Positions 52,609 to 56,615 of a stretch of DNA of 56,615 nucleotides are shown piece after piece. How positions within the stretch are numbered: position 1 is the first letter of the stretch; each line of letters starts with the position of its first letter. The notes beneath the pieces were generated by a model, which saw only the letters and a program-made list of their open reading frames with translations, searched no databases and was not told where the DNA came from. A program made the translations under genes and the position numbers. Origin of the DNA: Chloroflexota bacterium (GTDB taxonomy: Bacteria; Chloroflexota; Ktedonobacteria; Ktedonobacterales; Ktedonobacteraceae); contig CADDYT010000023.1 in assembly GCA_902810755.1 (NCBI GenBank), positions 1 to 56,615 on the forward strand, in the 5' to 3' direction.

Positions 52609-54186
52609 ATGCAAACGACAGTGAGTAGCGTTGTGGAACGCGGACAGACCCCTTTTAAGAATCAGCCGCTGACCGATTTTAGCGTTGAGGCGAACCGCGA
52701 GGCGCAGAGGAAGGCGCTGGAGCAGGTAAAAAGCGAGCTTGGACGCACTTACCCGTTGATTATCGGCGGCAAGCATATTACCAACGAGTCGACCTTTGCC
52801 TCGGTCAATCCGTCGAATCCTGATGAGGTGATTGGCTATTTTTCACGGGCCACCGTGCAGCAGGCCAATGAAGCGGTGCAGGTCGCGGCGCAAGAATTTG
52901 AACGCTGGAAGAAGGTTCCGGCGCAGGAGCGAGCAGGCTACGCCTTCGCCGCCGCCGATCTTTTGAAGGAGCGCCGGTTTGAATTTAATGCCTGGATGAT
53001 CTACGAGGTGGGCAAGAGCTGGGTCGAGGCCGACGCGGACACGGCGGAAGCCATCGATTTCCTTGAATTCTACGCGCGCGAGATGCTGCGCCTGGCAGAG
53101 GAGCAGCCACTGGTGCGCATCGAGGGCGAAGATAACGAGCTTGTCTACATTCCGCTGGGCGTGGGTGCAGTCATCCCGCCCTGGAACTTCCCCGGCGCCA
53201 TTATGGTGGGCATGACCAGCGCGTCTTTCGTGACGGGGAACACGGTTGTGCTGAAACCGGCAAGCACCTCACCCGCCATCGCCTACCAGTTCATGCGCAT
53301 CCTGGAAGATGTCGGCTTGCCCGCCGGCGTGGTCAACTATCTGACCGGCCCCGGCAGCACCATCGGCGACGCGCTGATCGAGAATCCGCAGGTACGCTTC
53401 ATCGCCTTTACCGGCTCGCGCGACGTGGGCCTGCGCATCAACGAACTGGCGGCGCGCCCGCAAAAGGGGCAGAAGTGGATCAAGCGCACCATCCTCGAAA
53501 TGGGCGGCAAAGACGCGGTGGTGGTCGACGAGACCGCCGACCTTGAAGCGGCAGCTAACGGCATCGTCGCTTCCGCTTTCGGCTTCCAGGGCCAGAAGTG
53601 TTCCGCAGGCTCACGCGCCATCGTTGTTGAGTCCGTCTATGACGACGTCTTGAATCGTGTCATTGAGAAGACGAAGCAGTTGACAATGGGCGATGTCACG
53701 CAGCCGGAGACCTACATGGGGCCGGTCATCGACGCCAACGCCTTTAAGAAGATCAACGACTATATCGAGATCGGCAAGACCGAGGGTCGCCTCGTGACGG
53801 GTGGCGGGCATCACAGCCCCGGCTACTTCATTGAGCCGACCATCTTCGCCGATGTCGATCCCCATGCGCGCATTGCCCAGGAAGAGATCTTCGGCCCCGT
53901 GCTGACCTTCATCAAAGCCAGAGACTTCGAGGACGCCATCCACATTGCCAACGATACCGAATATGGTCTGACCGGCTCGCTCTACTCCACCAACCCGGAA
54001 CGCATCAAGCAGGCTAAAGAGGACTTCCACGTCGGCAACCTCTACTTCAACCGCAAGAGTACGGGCGCGCTCGTCGGCGTCCACCCCTTCGGGGGCTTCA
54101 ACATGTCTGGCACCGACTCCAAAGCCGGTGGTCGCGACTACCTCCTGCTCTTCACGCAGGCCAAAGCCATCTCGGCGAAGAAGTAA
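52609..54186 (+). CDS. rocA: 1-pyrroline-5-carboxylate dehydrogenase
   Basis: 525 residues. NAD-dependent oxidation of glutamate semialdehyde/P5C to glutamate, the second step of proline (and arginine) breakdown. ALDH signatures: IPPWNFPGAIMVGMTSASFV, TGNTVVLKPAS (NAD-binding Lys), FTGSRDVGLRI, the general-base Glu297 in LEMGGKDAVVV and catalytic Cys331 in GFQGQKCSAGSR. The C-terminal HPFGGFNMSGTDSKAGGRDYL is characteristic of the RocA/PruA branch. AAGGAG precedes the start. No proline dehydrogenase gene (putB/prodh) is adjacent, so the gene stands alone. Function is confident; the symbol could equally be pruA. Confidence 0.94.
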   Translation: MQTTVSSVVERGQTPFKNQPLTDFSVEANREAQRKALEQVKSELGRTYPLIIGGKHITNESTFASVNPSNPDEVIGYFSRATVQQANEAVQVAAQEFERWKKVPAQERAGYAFAAADLLKERRFEFNAWMIYEVGKSWVEADADTAEAIDFLEFYAREMLRLAEEQPLVRIEGEDNELVYIPLGVGAVIPPWNFPGAIMVGMTSASFVTGNTVVLKPASTSPAIAYQFMRILEDVGLPAGVVNYLTGPGSTIGDALIENPQVRFIAFTGSRDVGLRINELAARPQKGQKWIKRTILEMGGKDAVVVDETADLEAAANGIVASAFGFQGQKCSAGSRAIVVESVYDDVLNRVIEKTKQLTMGDVTQPETYMGPVIDANAFKKINDYIEIGKTEGRLVTGGGHHSPGYFIEPTIFADVDPHARIAQEEIFGPVLTFIKARDFEDAIHIANDTEYGLTGSLYSTNPERIKQAKEDFHVGNLYFNRKSTGALVGVHPFGGFNMSGTDSKAGGRDYLLLFTQAKAISAKK

Positions 54187-54206
54187 CTGGCTGGCACCTG
54201 GTACGT

Positions 54207-54332
54207 CAGGCCACCCGCAAGAGGTGGCCCTACTCTACGCGAGCATGGCACGCTCGCATTGCGAGCGCGCCATGCTCTAAGAGGGGAAATGGCTGGGCGT
54301 GTAGAGTAGGGCCACCTCTTGCGGGTGGCCTG
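54207..54332. repeat. Family-1 palindrome, 32-bp perfect arms
   Basis: Left arm 54207-54238 (CAGGCCACCCGCAAGAGGTG...) and right arm 54301-54332 are perfect inverted copies. The centre holds a second hairpin (54241-54277, GAGCATGGC...GCCATGCTC). Compared with the copy at 46681, one G of the left arm is A and the matching C of the right arm is T, so pairing is kept. It lies 20 bases after the P5C dehydrogenase gene. Confidence 0.8.
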
Positions 54333-54409
54333 GGCGCAGTGATGCGTGAACGAGGAAATAGCATAAGCAGATAGTTATGCAAATCATCCAGAACATTAAT
54401 CAAAAATAC

Positions 54410-54439
54410 TGGACATGGTGGGGGAGGGTCTGGTATACT
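54410..54439 (+). promoter_or_regulatory. Promoter of a candidate small RNA (TGGACA-N18-TATACT)
   Basis: -35 TGGACA (54410-54415), 18-base spacer, -10 TATACT (54434-54439) with TG at 54431-54432 (extended -10). Predicted start near 54446. No coding frame follows. Confidence 0.6.
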
Positions 54440-54445
54440 ACAAAC

Positions 54446-54545
54446 ATAGAAAACAAGAAACGCTCGCATCGCTGATTTGAGAGGGCGTCGTAGCTACCAA
54501 CGATATCGCGGCTTGATTGAGATGGTAGCTACTTTCTTGCTTTTG
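54446..54545 (+). ncRNA. Candidate small RNA with 3' terminator-like hairpin
   Basis: From the predicted start the transcript would hold a first hairpin (ACGCTC 54460-54465 with GGGCGT 54483-54488) and a strong second one (GTAGCTACCA 54490-54499 with TGGTAGCTAC 54523-54532), then a T-rich tail TTTCTTGCTTTT (54533-54544). Promoter, two stems and T-rich end without a reading frame suggest a ~100-nt RNA. It matches no family I know. It could instead be a leader of the MBL gene, but that gene has its own promoter downstream. Confidence 0.45.
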
Positions 54546-54634
54546 GCGATTAGCATAAGCAAAATCTTATCCATCTACACGCCAACGAGCAATCCTCAGT
54601 GCGCCCCTTCATCAGCTATGCCCATATCAGGATA

Positions 54635-54643
54635 TGATAGAAT
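54635..54643 (+). promoter_or_regulatory. Extended -10 promoter of the MBL gene (TGATAGAAT)
   Basis: TGATAGAAT lies about 95 bases before the ATG at 54738. The leader contains a short G/C hairpin (CCCCGTAGGCGGGG, around 54667-54682) and GGGC/GCCC near 54708-54722. Confidence 0.45.
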
Positions 54644-54737
54644 GTGAGAAAAAGGGTTGACCACGCCCCGTAGGCGGGGATATCTGGCAAAATTCAGCAT
54701 AAAACGGGCAATTTAGCCCATTCACAAAGGGTATCTT

Positions 54738-55673
54738 ATGTCGACTGTTACGAAATTGAGTCCGGGGGTGTGGCAGATTTCGCTGCCATTTCTGGGCGAG
54801 CATGAGATTGTTGGCTCCTACCTGTTAGCGGGCAACAACGATCTGGCAATCATCGATCCGGGGCCGGGCAGCATGCAGGAACCGCTGCTGGCCTCCATTC
54901 GTGAGGCAGGTTTCGAGCCACGCGATGTCACGCACATTCTTGCCACGCACATTCATCTCGATCACACCGGTGGCGTTGGCTCGCTCATGCGCCACATGCC
55001 GAAGGCGCAGGTCTACGTTCACACACTGGGCGCGCCGCACCTGCTCGACACCAGCAAAGTCGTAGCCAGCGCCGCCCGCATCTACGGCGACCGCATGCAA
55101 CTGCTGTGGGGCGACATCGAGCCGGTGCCACAGCAACGCCTGCGCGTCATCGACAACGGTGACATCCTCACCATCGCAGGCCGTTCCCTCAACATCTACT
55201 ACGCGCCGGGCCATGCCATTCACCACGTTATCTTCTTTGACTCGCAATCGGGCGAACTGTGGGCCGGAGACGTGGCCGGGGTGCGCCTTCCCGGCGTCGA
55301 CTACGTGCGCCCGCCTACCCCACCACCCGACCTCGACCTCGAAGCCTGGTCCGCCAGCCTCGACCTCATCAACCGCCTGCAGCCCGCCGTCGCCTACATG
55401 GGCCACTTCGGCGCCACCACTAACGTTCCTCAACACCTGGATCGCCTGCGCGAAAAGCTCTACGCCTGGGGCGAATTTGTTCTCGCCGCCATGCGCTCCG
55501 GCCACACTGAGGCCGAAATCATTTCCCTGCTCATCACCCATACCGAACCCGAACTCCACCAGGTCGCCGGAGATGTACATGCCCTGAAACGGTATGAAAT
55601 CGCGACGAATTATGCGATGACGGTGCAGGGATATATGCGCTACTGGAGGAAGAAACACCCGGAGAGGCTATAG
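54738..55673 (+). CDS. MBL-fold metallo-hydrolase
   Basis: 311 residues. Metal motif THIHLDHTGG (HxHxDH) at about 70-79, APGHAIHHVIF (further metal His), LWAGDVAGVRLPG (bridging Asp) and MGHFGATTN near the C-terminal third. No signal peptide, unlike the MBL gene at 20292. The C-terminal ~90 residues are helical (YAWGEFVLAAMRSGHTEAEI). Close in layout to glyoxalase-II-like or lactonase-like MBL proteins of unknown substrate. Its own promoter lies at 54635. The esterase gene follows 151 bases later. Confidence 0.9.
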   Translation: MSTVTKLSPGVWQISLPFLGEHEIVGSYLLAGNNDLAIIDPGPGSMQEPLLASIREAGFEPRDVTHILATHIHLDHTGGVGSLMRHMPKAQVYVHTLGAPHLLDTSKVVASAARIYGDRMQLLWGDIEPVPQQRLRVIDNGDILTIAGRSLNIYYAPGHAIHHVIFFDSQSGELWAGDVAGVRLPGVDYVRPPTPPPDLDLEAWSASLDLINRLQPAVAYMGHFGATTNVPQHLDRLREKLYAWGEFVLAAMRSGHTEAEIISLLITHTEPELHQVAGDVHALKRYEIATNYAMTVQGYMRYWRKKHPERL

Positions 55674-55824
55674 GATAATTGAATGCCATGATCCTCGTCT
55701 CTTTGCACTATCGCGCCCTGATGGGTTAGAATATCCATAATGTCATCCCGAAACGTTCTATCAGAAGAAGGGGTCTGTATTATCAAGGCTCCTGGAAGAT
55801 TTAACAGAGAAGGAAAACCAGACC

Positions 55825-56523
55825 ATGTTTCGTGCTCATCAGGCACAGACGAGACCACATGTTACCGTTGGCGCGCACCAGTACCTCATCTACCTCCCGC
55901 AAGATTATGACCCCCGGTCAGGCAAACGCTGGCCGCTTGTGCTGTTTTTGCATGGGTCAGGCGAGCGGGGCGATAATTTGCATCTGGTTGCCCGGCACGG
56001 GCCGTCAAGGCATGTTGAGGAGGGACAGCATTTCCCCTTTATCCTTGTCTCCCCACAATGTCCGTCTCACGGCTGGTGGAGCAGGGAGGCGGATGTTCAC
56101 GCCCTGGCCGAACTACTGGACGAGATTGAGGACAACTATGCCGTCGACCCCGACCGTGTGTATGTGACGGGTTTGAGTATGGGCGGCTATGGCGTGTGGG
56201 CGCTGGCAATCGCCTATCCCCACCGCTTCGCGGCCATTGCTCCCATTTGCGGCGGCGGCAATCCCAGGGCAGTCTCCGCCATTCGCCATCTCCCCGTCTG
56301 GGCATTTCATGGCGACCAGGACGGGGCGGTGCCGATAGAGGATGGCAGGGCGATGGTCGAAGCGCACAGAGCCTGTGGCGGCAATGCCAACTTTACCGTC
56401 TATCCCGGCGTCGGGCATGACTCATGGACACAGACTTACGCCAACCCGGAACTATATAACTGGCTGCTTGCTCAACGCAGGCGTAATAATGATGAGGATG
56501 AGATGTTGGAGAAGAGCGCGTAA
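55825..56523 (+). CDS. Alpha/beta hydrolase, phospholipase/carboxylesterase or PHB-depolymerase-like
   Basis: 232 residues. PLVLFLHGSGERGDN is the oxyanion region, GLSMGGYG holds the nucleophile Ser118, HGDQDGAVP the acid Asp166 and VYPGVGHDSW the base His198. The WPLVLFLHGSGERG pattern is typical of the LpqC/PHB-depolymerase-like esterases with a CE1-type fold. No signal peptide, so probably cytoplasmic. GAGAAGG lies upstream of the ATG. Repeats begin soon after the stop. Substrate unknown. Confidence 0.9.
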   Translation: MFRAHQAQTRPHVTVGAHQYLIYLPQDYDPRSGKRWPLVLFLHGSGERGDNLHLVARHGPSRHVEEGQHFPFILVSPQCPSHGWWSREADVHALAELLDEIEDNYAVDPDRVYVTGLSMGGYGVWALAIAYPHRFAAIAPICGGGNPRAVSAIRHLPVWAFHGDQDGAVPIEDGRAMVEAHRACGGNANFTVYPGVGHDSWTQTYANPELYNWLLAQRRRNNDEDEMLEKSA

Positions 56524-56556
56524 GCCAGCGGCCATATCCACCCCGCTACCCATGTC

Positions 56557-56615
56557 ACCCCACCCCCAGGCCGAACCCCACCCCCAGGCCGACCGCAAGG
56601 GTCGGCCCCATAGGC
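56557..56615. repeat. Direct repeats and a family-1-related palindrome at the window edge
   Basis: The 18-base word ACCCCACCCCCAGGCCGA occurs twice in tandem (56557-56574, 56575-56592), then GGCCGACC (56587-56594) pairs with GGTCGGCC (56600-56607). The last bases CCATAGGC equal the outer border of the nested inverted repeat at 2212, so a further element probably begins here and continues past the window. Confidence 0.6.

Overview
The window reads as a chromosomal stretch of a moderately G+C-rich bacterium, most likely a Ktedonobacteria-type member of the Chloroflexota. This is inferred, not proven: it rests on several Ser/Thr protein-kinase-like genes with a GxYxxxxxIGxGxxGxxYLAxD start, a ClpE-like chaperone with a CIRCE box, and abundant dispersed palindromes between genes. 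About 42 protein genes lie on both strands in short operons. No rRNA, tRNA, CRISPR array, transposase gene or phage structural gene was seen.

Layout. 0-8.4 kb: S9 peptidase, a palindromic-repeat cluster with a methyltransferase remnant, a membrane-anchored protein, sucCD (TCA cycle), then a histone-deacetylase-like enzyme paired with a GNAT acetyltransferase. 8.5-14.7 kb: secreted BNR-repeat protein, GAF-PAS adenylate/guanylate cyclase and a transmembrane Ser/Thr kinase. 14.7-22 kb (minus strand): SDR enzyme, a NarL-type two-component pair, a secreted GDSL hydrolase, an exported MBL hydrolase and an ArsR regulator. 22-29 kb: CIRCE-controlled ClpE-like ATPase, pseudokinase, acyl-CoA dehydrogenase, histidine phosphatase, amphipathic-helix protein. 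29.5-37.8 kb: prfA, class V aminotransferase, HAD hydrolase, an amino-acid-permease/histidine-kinase fusion, an APH-type kinase and a second HAD. 37.8-39.6 kb: an NrtR-like Nudix regulator with a nicotinamidase-like hydrolase (NAD salvage). 39.6-44.2 kb: one giant gene, pseudokinase + DinG helicase, with a 437-residue LAGLIDADG intein inside the helicase P-loop. 44.3-50.7 kb: coiled-coil protein, zinc-ribbon/RG-rich/HTH protein, HIT protein and three glycosyltransferases. 50.8-52.4 kb: an A+T-richer three-gene minus-strand operon (TIGR04255-like protein, unknown protein, PIN toxin). 52.6-56.5 kb: P5C dehydrogenase, a candidate small RNA, an MBL hydrolase and an esterase.

The most unusual items are the pseudokinase-DinG protein with an intein that carries the WCT residues of class 3 inteins, the TIGR04255-X-PIN operon, the permease-histidine kinase fusion, the CIRCE site before clpE, two families of dispersed palindromes (one with nested perfect inverted repeats that co-vary between arms), a DnaJ-C-terminal-like patch inside a Ser/Thr kinase, and a candidate 100-nt RNA near 54.5 kb. 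Most promoters that could be picked out carry an extended -10 (TGnTATAAT-like) motif.
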